Notes: generated by a model from the sequence alone, not told the origin. Shown: positions 18,599 to 27,631, counted from the stretch's first letter. The stretch is DNA of 64,000 bases from Fulvimonas sp. R45 (GCF_030504985.1 NZ_JASERU010000009.1:62001-126000); one strand, 5' to 3'. Program-made: numbers and translations.

Positions 18599-20497
18599 TC
18601 AGCGGGCCTTGAACAGCGTGGTGAGCGTGTCGGGCTTGCCGGTGTCGCGCACCAGGTGCGGGTACTTCAGGCCGTCGTGGTAGTCGATGCGGATGGTCTT
18701 GTACTCGTCGAAGTCCTTCACCAGCAGTTCAATCGGCTGGCTCTTGTCCTTCGCGGCGGCGGTCACGGCTTCCTTCAGCGCGTCGGGGTCGTAGTCATGG
18801 CCGTTGACGGCGACGACGGTCATGCCCGGCGACAGGCCGGCCTTGAACGCGGGACCGTCCCACAGCACGTCGCCGATCGCGCCGCCCTTGCCCACCGACA
18901 CGCCGAGCGAGTAGGTGAGGTCGGCGAAGTGGCGGCGCGCCTCGAAGGCCTTCACCGCAGCGCTGGGCTGGTCGGTGTAGACCAACTTCCAGCCGTGCGA
19001 CTCGAAGCCGCCGATCAGCGGGCCGTGGCCGTCCAGCAGGTTGCGCAGGTACTTCGCCCAGTCGTACGGGGCGATGTCGTTGAGCGTCTTCACCACGTCG
19101 TCGAAGGTGTAGGTGTTGGTGACGAAGCTGCCGTTGTCCATGCCGAAGAAGGCCTTGGCGAAGTCGTCGATGCTCTTCTTGCCATGGCTGAGCTCACGCA
19201 GCTTGCCGTCCACGTCCAGCCAAATCAGCTGGCCGGCCGAGTAGTAGTCCTCGCTGCTCTGGTAGTTGCGGTACGGCAGCGGCGCGCGCTGGGCGATGAT
19301 CGGGTCGTTGGTGGTGTCCTGCACGTTGCGCCAGCTGGCGAGGCCCGGGCGGCCCTTGTCGTAGGTGGCGGCCACGAAGGCCCACATGTCGTGCGCCTGT
19401 TCGTCGTTCCACAGGCCGGAGCGCGAGGCCATCACCTGGCCCCAGAACTGGGTCTGGCCCTCGTACACCCACAGCAGCGAGTCCTGCATCGGCACGTTGA
19501 AGTTCGGCGTCCACAGGTCGGCCGGGCGGCGGTACTTGCCGTCCCAGGAGTGGTTGAACTCGTGCGAGAACAGGTCGCGGCCCAGCGCGTTCTTCTTCCA
19601 CTCGGTGAAGAAATCGGCCGAGGTGCCGTCCTCGCTGGACTGGTGGTGCTCCAGGCCGTTGCCGCTCATCTTGTCGCTGAGCGAGACGAGGAAGTCGTAG
19701 TGCTTGTAGTGGTGCGCGCCGTACAGCTTGTACATCTGCTGCACCAGCTCGCGGAACGGCTTGACCTGCTCGGGCTTGATCTCGAGGTACTTCGGCGCGT
19801 CGGCCACGATGTCCATATGCACCGGGGCCTTGGCGCCGGGGTCGAGATCGATGCGCTTGAAGTACTTGCCGGCGTAGATCGGCGAGTCCACCAGGGTATT
19901 GAAGGTGGTGGTCTTGAAGTGCACGGTGTCACCGTCGCGCGAGGCCACTTCCAGCGCGCTGCCGAACTGCCAGCCGGCGGGGAAGGTCACGCTGGCGTCG
20001 GCCTTGATCTGGCGGGTGTAGTAGCCGGCCGGGTACAGCGTGTTGGCGTTCCACTGCAGGTTGAGCATTTCCGGCGTCATCACCACGCGGCCCTGGCGGG
20101 TGTTCTGCGGCGACAGGTACTGGAAGTCGACCTCGACGTTGCCGGCGCCCTGCGGCACCTCGACGTGGAAGGCGTAGACGTTGAGCGGGTCGCGCGTCCA
20201 CGGGATCACCTTGCCGTTCGCCTTCACCACCAGGCCGGCGAACTTGTCGATCGGGCCGCTGGGCGAATGGTTGCCCGGCAGCCACTGCGGGTACAGCAGG
20301 GTCAGCGGGCCGGGTGCGGCCGGCACCACTTCGTGCACGCGGAATATGCGGTGGGCGACGTCGGTGGCGTCCACGCTGATCTGCAGCGTGCCCGGGTAGG
20401 CCACGTCCTGCGGCGGCGGCACATCGGCGAGTGCGTTGAGGCTGACCAGGCCGAAGGCGCTGGCGACGATGGCGGAAGCGAGGCGTGTGGCTTTCAA
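18599..20497 (-). CDS. M61 family metallopeptidase (glycyl-aminopeptidase type) with PDZ domain, copy 1
   Basis: Exported zinc peptidase of family M61. The likely start is TTG at 20497, which has AAGGGAG upstream and opens a signal peptide (LKATRLASAIVASAFG...ALA/DVPPP); the ATG further upstream lacks both. About 632 residues. An N-terminal beta domain is followed by the zinc site HEFNHSW (His 312, Glu 313, His 316) with the third ligand Glu in WVYEGQTQFWG, and a C-terminal PDZ domain (IGDVLWDGPAFKAGLSPGM). The next gene upstream is a clear paralogue, and both are preceded by a conserved block (20582-20600 and 22681-22699). Substrate unknown; M61 enzymes release N-terminal Gly/Ala from peptides. 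Confidence 0.88.
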   Translation of the reverse strand: MKATRLASAIVASAFGLVSLNALADVPPPQDVAYPGTLQISVDATDVAHRIFRVHEVVPAAPGPLTLLYPQWLPGNHSPSGPIDKFAGLVVKANGKVIPWTRDPLNVYAFHVEVPQGAGNVEVDFQYLSPQNTRQGRVVMTPEMLNLQWNANTLYPAGYYTRQIKADASVTFPAGWQFGSALEVASRDGDTVHFKTTTFNTLVDSPIYAGKYFKRIDLDPGAKAPVHMDIVADAPKYLEIKPEQVKPFRELVQQMYKLYGAHHYKHYDFLVSLSDKMSGNGLEHHQSSEDGTSADFFTEWKKNALGRDLFSHEFNHSWDGKYRRPADLWTPNFNVPMQDSLLWVYEGQTQFWGQVMASRSGLWNDEQAHDMWAFVAATYDKGRPGLASWRNVQDTTNDPIIAQRAPLPYRNYQSSEDYYSAGQLIWLDVDGKLRELSHGKKSIDDFAKAFFGMDNGSFVTNTYTFDDVVKTLNDIAPYDWAKYLRNLLDGHGPLIGGFESHGWKLVYTDQPSAAVKAFEARRHFADLTYSLGVSVGKGGAIGDVLWDGPAFKAGLSPGMTVVAVNGHDYDPDALKEAVTAAAKDKSQPIELLVKDFDEYKTIRIDYHDGLKYPHLVRDTGKPDTLTTLFKAR

Positions 20498-20581
20498 TGG
20501 ATTCTCCCTTGGGCTACGACCCGCGCGGAGGAACGGCGCGGGCACGAGGTTTCGATGCTAGACCGGCCGCAGGACCGGCTC

Positions 20582-20600
20582 CCCTGCCAGAGGTCATGCC
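20582..20600 (-). promoter_or_regulatory. Conserved upstream block of M61 copy 1
   Basis: On the minus strand GGCATGACCTCTGGCAGGG, about 85 bases upstream of the peptidase start. The same 19 bases occur at 22681-22699 upstream of copy 2. In both, similar sequence follows (GAGCCG, TGCGGCC, TCTA-CATCG). This is probably the shared promoter of a duplicated gene; the -10/-35 boxes are not clear enough to name. Confidence 0.6.
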
Positions 20601-20622
20601 GGCCGCAGCGGCGCGGCCCCGT

Positions 20623-22551
20623 CTACTTCTTGCGCGGCGCGATGATCGCCCCGAGCAGGTCCTTGCCGTCGGCACGCACCAGGTGCGGATACTTCAGGCC
20701 GCCGTGGTAGTCCACCTTCACCGTGCTGTAGGTGTCGATGTTCTTCACCAGCAGCTTGATCGGCGCGCTGCCGCCCTTGGCCGCCTTCACCGCGTCCTTC
20801 AGCGCCTCCGGCGAGTAGTCCTTGCCGTCGACCGCGACGATCTCGAGGCCGGGCACCAGACCGGCCCTGAACGCCGGGCCGTTCCACTGCACGTCGTAGA
20901 TGCTGCCGCTCTTGGAAGCGGACAGGCCCAGCGAATGGGCCAGGTCGGCGCCCGGCCGCACGCTTTCCATCGCCTTGGTCTCGGCGTTCGGCTGGTCGGT
21001 GTAGACCAGCTTCCAGCCGCCGCGCGCGATACCGTGCTCGGGGAGTTCGGGGCCGGTGTAGTCCAGCCGCGCGTGCAGGAACGTCGCCCAGTCGAACGGC
21101 TGCACCTGGTTGAGCGTGTTCACCACGTCGTCGAAGGTGTAGGTCTTGGTGACGTAGCTGCCGTTGTCCATGCCGTAGAAGGCGCGCGCGAAATCGTCCA
21201 GCGAATGCCTGCCGCCGGAGAGTTCGCGGATCTTGGTGTCCACGTCCAGCCACAGCAGCTGGCCTTCGGGATAGAAGTCGGTGCCGCGACGCCAGTTGCC
21301 CCAGCCGCCGCCGCCGTAGTAGGTGAGCGGCGCGGCGTCGGCGGTGTCCTGCAGCGAGCGCCAGGCGCGGCCGGTGCGCGCGCTCATCGCGGCATCGATG
21401 TTGGCCATCGTGTCGCGGAACTGTTCCGGCGACCACAGCCCGGAGCGCGCGGTGAGCACGCTGCACCAGTAGTCGGTGAGGCCCTCGTACACCCACAGCA
21501 GGTCGTCCTGCATCTTCACGTTGAAGTTGGGCGTCCACAGGTCGGCCGGGCGGCGGAACTTGCCGTTCCACGAGTGCACGTACTCGTGCGGCATCAGGCT
21601 GGCCGCCAGCGTGTGCATGTCGTCGTTGGTGAAGAAGTCGGCCGGCAGGCGGTCGTCGCTGGACTGGTGATGCTCCAGCCCGAAGTGGCCGGTGTGGTCG
21701 GACAGGGTGAGCAGGAAATCGTAGTGGTCGTAGTGGTGCGCGCCGAACAGCAGGTTGGTCTGCGTCACCACCGCGCGCTGCTGCTCCAGCTGCTTGGCGC
21801 TGAGCTTGACGTCCTTGGCGTCGTCGCCCACCACGTTGAGGTGCACCGGCACCTTGGCGCCGGGCGCCAGGTCGACGCGGTCGAAGTGCTCGCCGGCGAT
21901 CAGCGGCGAGTCCACGAAGTTGTTGAAGCTCACCGGCTTGAACCGCACGGTGCCACCGCTCTGGCTGGCCACCTGCAGCGCGGTGCCGAACTTCCAGCCC
22001 ACGGGCAGCTGCACGGTGGGCTGGATCCGGATCTGCCGCGAGTAGTAACCGGCCGGATAGAACGCCACCTGGTTGAACTCCACGTCGACGAAGTTCGGCG
22101 TGGACGAGGCGCTGGCCCCGAACAGGCTGCCCTGCCCCGGCGCCGGCGACAGGAACTGGAACTGCAGGTCGAGCTGGCTGGCGCCCGCGGGCACGTCCAG
22201 CTTGATCGCGAACATGTCGCGCAGGTCGCGCCGCCACGGCAGCTGCTTGCCGTTGGCGGTGACGACGAGGCCGGCGACGTTCTCGATCGGGCCGGACGGC
22301 GCATGCTCGCCCGGGATCCACTCCGGGTACAGCAGGGTGAGCGGGCCCGGCTTCACCGGGATCGTCTCGTGCACGCGGAAGATCCGCTTCGGCGCGTCGG
22401 TGAGGTCGACGTTCACCGCGAGCTGGCCGGGATACGGCTGGTCGACCGGCGCCGGTCGCGAGGCATCCTGCGCGAAGGAAGAAGCGGGCAGCGACAAGGC
22501 CCCGATCACCGCGGCGGCGATCAGGCTGGAACGGAAGGCTGGGATTTTCAC
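20623..22551 (-). CDS. M61 family metallopeptidase with PDZ domain, copy 2
   Basis: Paralogue of the peptidase at 18599-20497 with the same order of domains: signal peptide, N-terminal beta region (RIFRVHETIPVKPGPLTLLYPEW), zinc motif HEYVHSW (His 322, Glu 323, His 326), third ligand in WVYEGLTDYW, and a C-terminal PDZ domain (IYDVQWNGPAFRAGLVPGLE). The start is taken as GTG at 22551: GGAG lies 8 bases upstream and a signal peptide VKIPAFRSSLIAAAVIGAL follows at once. About 642 residues. An insert rich in small residues (PGQGSLFGASASSTPNF) is absent from copy 1. The two genes are separated by 125 bases and probably have separate promoters. Confidence 0.88.
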   Translation of the reverse strand: MKIPAFRSSLIAAAVIGALSLPASSFAQDASRPAPVDQPYPGQLAVNVDLTDAPKRIFRVHETIPVKPGPLTLLYPEWIPGEHAPSGPIENVAGLVVTANGKQLPWRRDLRDMFAIKLDVPAGASQLDLQFQFLSPAPGQGSLFGASASSTPNFVDVEFNQVAFYPAGYYSRQIRIQPTVQLPVGWKFGTALQVASQSGGTVRFKPVSFNNFVDSPLIAGEHFDRVDLAPGAKVPVHLNVVGDDAKDVKLSAKQLEQQRAVVTQTNLLFGAHHYDHYDFLLTLSDHTGHFGLEHHQSSDDRLPADFFTNDDMHTLAASLMPHEYVHSWNGKFRRPADLWTPNFNVKMQDDLLWVYEGLTDYWCSVLTARSGLWSPEQFRDTMANIDAAMSARTGRAWRSLQDTADAAPLTYYGGGGWGNWRRGTDFYPEGQLLWLDVDTKIRELSGGRHSLDDFARAFYGMDNGSYVTKTYTFDDVVNTLNQVQPFDWATFLHARLDYTGPELPEHGIARGGWKLVYTDQPNAETKAMESVRPGADLAHSLGLSASKSGSIYDVQWNGPAFRAGLVPGLEIVAVDGKDYSPEALKDAVKAAKGGSAPIKLLVKNIDTYSTVKVDYHGGLKYPHLVRADGKDLLGAIIAPRKK

Positions 22552-22680
22552 GCGGAGACTCCGGACGGACGCCGGCTCCGCGGACGTCCCGTCCGCATCA
22601 CCGGCCGAAAAGCGCCGACGGCCGCGGAACGGCCACCGGCGTGGGACCGGGCGATGGTAGATCGAAGGCCGCACGGCTCA

Positions 22681-22699
22681 CCCTGCCAGAGGTCATGCC
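22681..22699 (-). promoter_or_regulatory. Conserved upstream block of M61 copy 2
   Basis: Minus-strand GGCATGACCTCTGGCAGGG, identical to 20582-20600. It lies 130 bases upstream of the GTG start, so the leader is about 45 bases longer than for copy 1. The rest of the gap to the divergent gene at 22811 holds no recognisable gene. Confidence 0.6.
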
Positions 22700-22810
22700 G
22701 CAGGGGCCGCAAACTCTTGCGCCAGGCCGTTTTGCGCACCGTGCCGCGCTTGACCGTGCCACGGCCACGGAACAGACTGCTTCGCGGCAATCTGGGGAGG
22801 GAATCATCGG

Positions 22811-23659
22811 ATGAGACGTTTCCTGCGAAGCATGGCATGGATGGCCGCCGGCCTGGCCTGCACGCTGCCGGCCCACGGCAGCAGCCTGCGGCAACTGCGC
22901 GAGTCGGCCGAGGCGAGCATGTTGGTGACCGGCAGCCTGATCGTGAATCCCGACGGCAGCCTGCGCAGCTACCGGATCGACGATGCGGCGAAACTGCCGC
23001 AGGCGGTGCTCGGCCTGATCTCGAAAAACGCCGCCGGCTGGCATTTCAGGCCGGTGTTGCAGGACGGGCGCGCGGTGGCCGCCGAGGCGAAGATGTCCCT
23101 GCGCATCGTGGCCAGGCCCGAGCCCGACGAACGCTACGAGTTGTCCATCCGCGGCGCGCAATTCGGCCGCGACGTCCACAGGGCCATCAGCGCCGACCAC
23201 CGGGTGCCGCCCTGGTATCCGATGAATGCGCGTTTCGCCCGGGCCGGCGCCGACGTGTACCTGGCCCTGCAGGTCGACCGTACCGGCAAGGTCGTCGATG
23301 CGGCGGTGACCCAGGTCAACCTCACCGCGGTCGGCAACGACCGGCTGATGGCCGAGATGCGCAAGTCCTTCGCGGCTTCGTCGGTGGATGCCGGCAAGCG
23401 CTGGACCTTCAAGATCGCCCAGGGCGCCGTGCCGCCGCCGGACGGCTACTGGGTCGTCCGGGTGCCGATCGCGTTCAGGATCTCGCGAAGCGAATCCCGC
23501 GGACCCGCCTGGCACGCCTATATTCCCGGCCCGTTGCAGTACGTCCCCTGGCTGCAGCACGACAACCTGGCGGGCAACGATGTGGACGCCATGCCCGCAA
23601 ACGGCGTCTACGACCCGCGCAATGCGCTCACCCTGCTCACGGGCTTGAACCGCGGCTGA
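22811..23659 (+). CDS. Exported protein with TonB C-terminal-like domain
   Basis: 282-residue secreted protein with a signal peptide (FLRSMAWMAAGLACTLPAHG/SS). Its first part (about 35-110) and second part (about 125-200, VPPWYPMNARFARAGADVYLALQVDRTGKVVDAAV) both look like the TonB C-terminal fold: a basic strand followed by V-D-x-x-G-K-V. There is no N-terminal membrane anchor with a proline-rich spacer, so it is not a working energy transducer of the classic type. It is divergent from the M61 peptidases. Function unknown; similar proteins are annotated 'energy transducer TonB' on the domain alone. A palindromic repeat begins at its stop codon. Confidence 0.6.
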   Translation: MRRFLRSMAWMAAGLACTLPAHGSSLRQLRESAEASMLVTGSLIVNPDGSLRSYRIDDAAKLPQAVLGLISKNAAGWHFRPVLQDGRAVAAEAKMSLRIVARPEPDERYELSIRGAQFGRDVHRAISADHRVPPWYPMNARFARAGADVYLALQVDRTGKVVDAAVTQVNLTAVGNDRLMAEMRKSFAASSVDAGKRWTFKIAQGAVPPPDGYWVVRVPIAFRISRSESRGPAWHAYIPGPLQYVPWLQHDNLAGNDVDAMPANGVYDPRNALTLLTGLNRG

Positions 23660-23828
23660 GAGCCTGTTCAAAATCTCCCCGTGGCCCGCGCCGGGAGCTG
23701 TTTGCGCGCAGGCCAAGGAAGAGCGAGGGAGTGGACGTCCGTCCACGACGGAGCGATGACGCCGGCCTGTGGGCAAACAGACCCGGCCCGAAGGGTTGCC
23801 TTGCCTTGGCCGCCAGGCAAACCGGCTG
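23659..23828. repeat. Palindromic repeat element, copy B (one end degraded)
   Basis: Begins AGAGCCTGTTCAAAATCTCC right on the TGA stop of the preceding gene. It shares with the full copy (40246-40445, opposite orientation) the arms CTGTTTGCGCGCAGGCCA and GGCCTGTGGGCAAACAG and the centre GTGGACGTCCGTCCAC. The distal hairpin differs in sequence but is again an inverted repeat (GGTTGCC...GGCAAACC), and the right terminal repeat cannot be found. Confidence 0.8.
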
Positions 23829-23832
23829 ACGC

Positions 23833-24852
23833 TCAACCCGGCAGTGCGCGGCAGGTCGCGAAGAACAGCAGCACGCGGTACAGCTCCAGCGACGCGCACA
23901 AGCCGCCAAACATCCATGCGGACAACGCCAGGCTGCCGAGGCGGGAAAACCGGAAATAGCCGCGCACGGCCAGGCAGAGGTAAGCCAGCGCCAGCAGGCC
24001 GGCGACCGCCGTCGGCACGCTGTCGCCCTGGAACGGCACCGGCAGGTGGCCGAGCAGCGCAGCAAGGCCATACCTGACGCCCCACAGCAGCCAGCCCACG
24101 GCCAGCAGCACCAGCAGCACGCCGCTCCAGGCGTGCGTGGCGAAAACCGCCAGCTCCGGCAGGTGGCGCCGCAAGGGCGCCAGCACGAGCCACAGCCAGC
24201 ATGCGAGCAGCGGGATGAATGCGATCACCAGCGCACGCGACAGCTCGTCCGTGCGCTGGTTGTAGACCTGCTCGTAGCGCAGCAGCGCCTGCAGGGCCTG
24301 CGGATGGCGACCGGTGCCGGCGTCCCGCTGCAGCTCGGCTTCGCCCGGCACGTGCCCCGAGCGCCTGGCCGCAGTCATCGCCCGGTAGCCAAGGTCCAGG
24401 TAGTCCTGCATGGCGGCCGCGCGCGTCGCGGGCGTGAACTCCGACCCGAGCGCCCGCTCGGCCACCACGGCCTGCTTCGCCTGCGCCCACGGCGCCGCCA
24501 CCAGCTGGTAGTAGAGCGGCGTGGAAAAGGTCGCGTCGGCGCTGAGCAGGAAGTACAGCAGGTTGACCGCGAAGAACAGCGCCACCGGCCGCGTGTAGGG
24601 CACGCGCCGGCCGCGGAAGTATTCGCGTGTCAGCCCGCCCGGCTTGAACAGCAGCAGGCGCAGCGAAGCGAGCAGGCGGCCCTCGCCATGCGAGAACGCC
24701 TCGAACCACTCGCCCGCGATGTGCCGCAGCGTATGTTCGCCGGGATGCAGGCGACGCTCGCCGCAGGCCTGGCAATACTCGCCGCCCAGCGGCGCGCCGC
24801 AGTTGGCGCACACCGCCGCGGATTCAACCGGCGCCTCCGTGGACTCCCGCAT
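23833..24852 (-). CDS. DUF3667 membrane protein with N-terminal zinc ribbon
   Basis: 339-residue protein of unknown function. A CxxC...CxxC zinc ribbon (Cys 15, 18, 27, 30) is followed by the family segment EGRLLASLRLLLFKPGGLTREYFRGRRVPYTRPVALFF and about five membrane helices (near 92-108, 210-228, 240-262, 275-295, 300-325). The cytoplasmic loop between the first and second helices is charged. It lies between the palindromic repeat and the permease gene, in the same direction as the permease, 64 bases downstream of it. Neither the context nor the sequence suggests a task. Confidence 0.75.
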   Translation of the reverse strand: MRESTEAPVESAAVCANCGAPLGGEYCQACGERRLHPGEHTLRHIAGEWFEAFSHGEGRLLASLRLLLFKPGGLTREYFRGRRVPYTRPVALFFAVNLLYFLLSADATFSTPLYYQLVAAPWAQAKQAVVAERALGSEFTPATRAAAMQDYLDLGYRAMTAARRSGHVPGEAELQRDAGTGRHPQALQALLRYEQVYNQRTDELSRALVIAFIPLLACWLWLVLAPLRRHLPELAVFATHAWSGVLLVLLAVGWLLWGVRYGLAALLGHLPVPFQGDSVPTAVAGLLALAYLCLAVRGYFRFSRLGSLALSAWMFGGLCASLELYRVLLFFATCRALPG

Positions 24853-24916
24853 GGCCCGCCCCTCCTCCGGACCGGGCCATCATGCACCGGCCAGCGCGCC
24901 GGCGCACGTGCACGCA

Positions 24917-26458
24917 TCAGCCGTCCCGTTCCAGCCGGCTGTGCCGCATGCCGTAGCCGAAGTAGATCAGGCAGCCCAGCGCCATCCAGACCACGAAGCG
25001 CTCGAAGGTGATCGCCGGCAGGCCGCCGATGCGCTGCCAGCCGTGCGCGTCCGGCCACGGCAGGCCGAAGATCAGCAGCAGCGAGAACGCCACGCCCAGC
25101 GGCGCCAGCAGCGCGATCCACGGCATGCGGAAGCTGCGCGGCAGCTCGGGCTTGCGGATGCGCAGCACCAGCACCGCCGAGCAGATGATGATGAAGGCGC
25201 TGAGCGTGCCGATGTTGACCAGCTCGGCCACCTCACCAATCGGCAGCAGGCCCGCCACGACGGCAGTGAACACGCCGAGGATCAGGGTCGGCCGCGCCGG
25301 CGTGCCGAAGCGCGGGCTCACCTTCGCGAACCACGCCGGCAGCAGGCCGTCGCGCGCCAGCGCGAACCAGATCCGCGCCGCGCCCAGCATGAAGGCGAAC
25401 AGCACGCTGGTGACGCCCACCACCGCGGCCACCGCGATCGCCACGCTCACCCAGTGCAGGCCGATCGCCTCGAACGCCTGCGACACCGAGGCGTCGCCGC
25501 CGAGGTTGCTGTAGTGGGTGATGCCGGTGAGCACCAGCGACACCGCGATGTACAGCACCATCGCCACCGCCAGCGACAGCAGCACCGCGCGCGGCAGGTC
25601 GCGCTGCGGATGCCGCGCCTCCTCCGCCGCGGTGGTCAGCGTGTCGTAGCCGAACACCGCGAAGAACACCACGCTGGCGCCGGTGAGCACGCCGGCCCAG
25701 CCGAAGTGGCCCACGCCCTGCGCGTCGAACAGCCGCGGCGGGATGAACGGGTGCCAGTTCGCACCATGGATGAAGAACGCGCCCACGCCGATCACCAGCA
25801 GCACGCCCAGCACCTTGATCGCCACGATCAGCGTGTTGAAGCGCGCGCCCCATTCCATGCGCACCGTCAGCAGCAGCGCCACCGCCAGCGAGACGCCGGC
25901 GGCGATCACGTTGAAGCGGTGGCCGTCGCTGGGCGCGGCCACCGCGGTGCCATGCACGCCGAACACCTGTTGCAGGTAATAGTGCATGGTCTGCGCGCTC
26001 ATGCTCTGCTGCGCCCATTCCGGCAGGTGCACGCCGGCCGAGGCCAGCAGCACCTGCACGTAGCCCGACCAGCCGATCGCCACCACCGCGACCACCAGCG
26101 CGTATTCCAGCAGCAGGTCCCAGCCGATGATCCAGGCCACGAACTCGCCCAGCACCGCGTAGCCGTAGGTGTACGCGCTGCCGGTCACCGGGATCAGCCC
26201 GGCGAACTCGGCGTAGCACAGCGCGGCGCAGGCGCTGCCCGCGCCCGCGATCAGGAACGACAGCGCCACCGCCGGACCGGCGTTCATCGCCGCCTGCTGG
26301 CCGGCCAGCACGAAGATGCCCACGCCGATGATGCCGCCGATGCCGATCGCGGTGAGTTGCCACAGGCCGAGCACCCGGCGGAAATCGCCGCGCCGGCCCG
26401 CCTCGGACTGCAGCTGTTCGACGGACTTGTGGCGCAGCATGCGGCTCAGCAGGCTCAT
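24917..26458 (-). CDS. APC-family amino acid permease (cationic amino acid transporter type)
   Basis: Inner-membrane amino acid transporter of about 513 residues with twelve or more membrane segments. The first helix carries the unwound substrate motif LTAIGIGGIIGVGIFVLAG; others include GLIPVTGSAYTYGYAVLGEFVAWIIGWDLLLEY and FFAVFGYDTLTTAAEEARHPQRDLP, all typical of the CAT/YfnA group. The start MSLLSRMLRHKS was chosen over the more upstream ATG because homologues of this kind begin with a short SLL/LFRxK leader. Substrate unknown. It is an ordinary housekeeping-type gene and shares no regulation signal with the sugar loci. Confidence 0.88.
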   Translation of the reverse strand: MSLLSRMLRHKSVEQLQSEAGRRGDFRRVLGLWQLTAIGIGGIIGVGIFVLAGQQAAMNAGPAVALSFLIAGAGSACAALCYAEFAGLIPVTGSAYTYGYAVLGEFVAWIIGWDLLLEYALVVAVVAIGWSGYVQVLLASAGVHLPEWAQQSMSAQTMHYYLQQVFGVHGTAVAAPSDGHRFNVIAAGVSLAVALLLTVRMEWGARFNTLIVAIKVLGVLLVIGVGAFFIHGANWHPFIPPRLFDAQGVGHFGWAGVLTGASVVFFAVFGYDTLTTAAEEARHPQRDLPRAVLLSLAVAMVLYIAVSLVLTGITHYSNLGGDASVSQAFEAIGLHWVSVAIAVAAVVGVTSVLFAFMLGAARIWFALARDGLLPAWFAKVSPRFGTPARPTLILGVFTAVVAGLLPIGEVAELVNIGTLSAFIIICSAVLVLRIRKPELPRSFRMPWIALLAPLGVAFSLLLIFGLPWPDAHGWQRIGGLPAITFERFVVWMALGCLIYFGYGMRHSRLERDG

Positions 26459-26540
26459 TCGGCATATCCCAGGCAAAACAGGCGTCGATCATATGCGAAA
26501 CCGGCCGTGGTCACGGACGAGCATGACCAATGGCAGGGTA

Positions 26541-26555
26541 AGAGCCTGTTCACGA
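26541..26555. repeat. Solo terminal repeat of the palindromic element
   Basis: AGAGCCTGTTCACGA, preceded by TA, matches the terminal repeat of the element at 40246-40445 for 15 bases and then diverges. It lies in the 141-base gap between the permease start and the phosphodiesterase stop. Either a remnant or a chance survival of one end. Confidence 0.6.
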
Positions 26556-26599
26556 CCCCGGGGGCGGTACGGAATCGCCGGGAACCGCGAACGGGCCTT

Positions 26600-27631
26600 C
26601 TATGCCAGCGCCGCGCGACCCAGCGCCGGGTCGTCGGTGAAGAAGGCATCGATGCCGGTGGCGAGGTAGGCGCGGATCTCGGCGACACTGCCGGCGGCGT
26701 CGCGCGCGGCCGGATCGGTGCCGTGCCAGAAATCGCGGGCGATGAACTGCCGCTCGGGGCGGAAGGTCCAGACGTGCACCTCCAGCCCGGCGGCGTGCGC
26801 GTCGCGCACCAGGGGGGTCGGCGCGGCGAGGCGGCCGGCCGAGTCGAGCGGAATGACCGCGCGCAGGCTCGGGCCGATGGCGTCGGCGTGGCCGGCGACC
26901 TCGCGCAGGCCCTCCGCGGTGGCCATGTCGGCATAGCGCAGCGCGCCGCCGGCCGCAGTCACGTCGTACGGCTGCATCGCAGGCTCGTCGAGCAGCTGCA
27001 GCAGGCGGATGTTCGAATGCCGCCGGCCCAGCCGTTCGCGTAGCCAGCGCAGGTTGCCGACCTCGAACGACTGGATCTCCACCGGCGCGACGCGCGTGTA
27101 CGGATGGGCCGCCAGCGCGTCGAGCAGCACCGGCTCCAGCGACAGGCCGATCCGGCGGAAATGCGTGCCGTGCTTGATCTCGGGCACCAGGCCGATGCGC
27201 CGGCCCAGCCGGGCGGACGCCGCCGCGGCCAGCGCGATGATCTCGTCCAGCGTAGGCACCTCGAACTGGCCGTCGAAGCGGGTGCCGCGCAGCGCCGGCA
27301 GGCGTTCGCGGGCACGCAGCGTCTTCAGCTCGGCGAGGGTGAAATCCTCGGTGAACCAGTCCTCGCGCGGCTCGCCGTCGATGCTCCGGCGGCAGCGGCG
27401 TGCGGCGAACTCCGGGTGCGCCGCCACGTCGGTGGTGTCGCCGATGGCGTTCTCGTGGCGCGCCACCGGCACGCCGTCGCGGGTCATCACCAGGTCCGGC
27501 TCGATGCAGTCGGCGCCGTCGGCGATGGCCTGGGCATAGGCCGCCAGGGTGTGCTCGGGGCGCAGCGCGCTGGCGCCGCGGTGGGCGATCACCTGGACGC
27601 GCGGGGCCAGCGGGTTCTCGATCGGCGGCAT
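26600..27631 (-). CDS. glpQ: Glycerophosphodiester phosphodiesterase
   Basis: Hydrolyses glycerophosphodiesters from phospholipid turnover to glycerol-3-phosphate and an alcohol. 343 residues; start MPPIENPLAPRVQVIAHRGAS. The TIM-barrel catalytic set is visible: the HRG motif, Glu in PEHTLAAY, Asp in CIEPDLVMTRDGVPVARHE and the second His. C-terminal VHVWTFRPE and GIDAFFTDDP close the barrel. There is no clear signal peptide, so it may be cytoplasmic, although GlpQ proteins of this length with the TKDGxLVVRHE-type motif are usually periplasmic. The long upstream open frame crosses the repeat at 27756-27820 and is not coding. Confidence 0.88.
   Translation of the reverse strand: MPPIENPLAPRVQVIAHRGASALRPEHTLAAYAQAIADGADCIEPDLVMTRDGVPVARHENAIGDTTDVAAHPEFAARRCRRSIDGEPREDWFTEDFTLAELKTLRARERLPALRGTRFDGQFEVPTLDEIIALAAAASARLGRRIGLVPEIKHGTHFRRIGLSLEPVLLDALAAHPYTRVAPVEIQSFEVGNLRWLRERLGRRHSNIRLLQLLDEPAMQPYDVTAAGGALRYADMATAEGLREVAGHADAIGPSLRAVIPLDSAGRLAAPTPLVRDAHAAGLEVHVWTFRPERQFIARDFWHGTDPAARDAAGSVAEIRAYLATGIDAFFTDDPALGRAALA

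Noticed and set aside
20485-23829. 1114-codon plus-strand frame over M61 copy 2 and the TonB-C-domain gene
   Set aside because: It is antisense to one real gene and out of frame with another, and it runs into the palindromic repeat. No ribosome site or domain.
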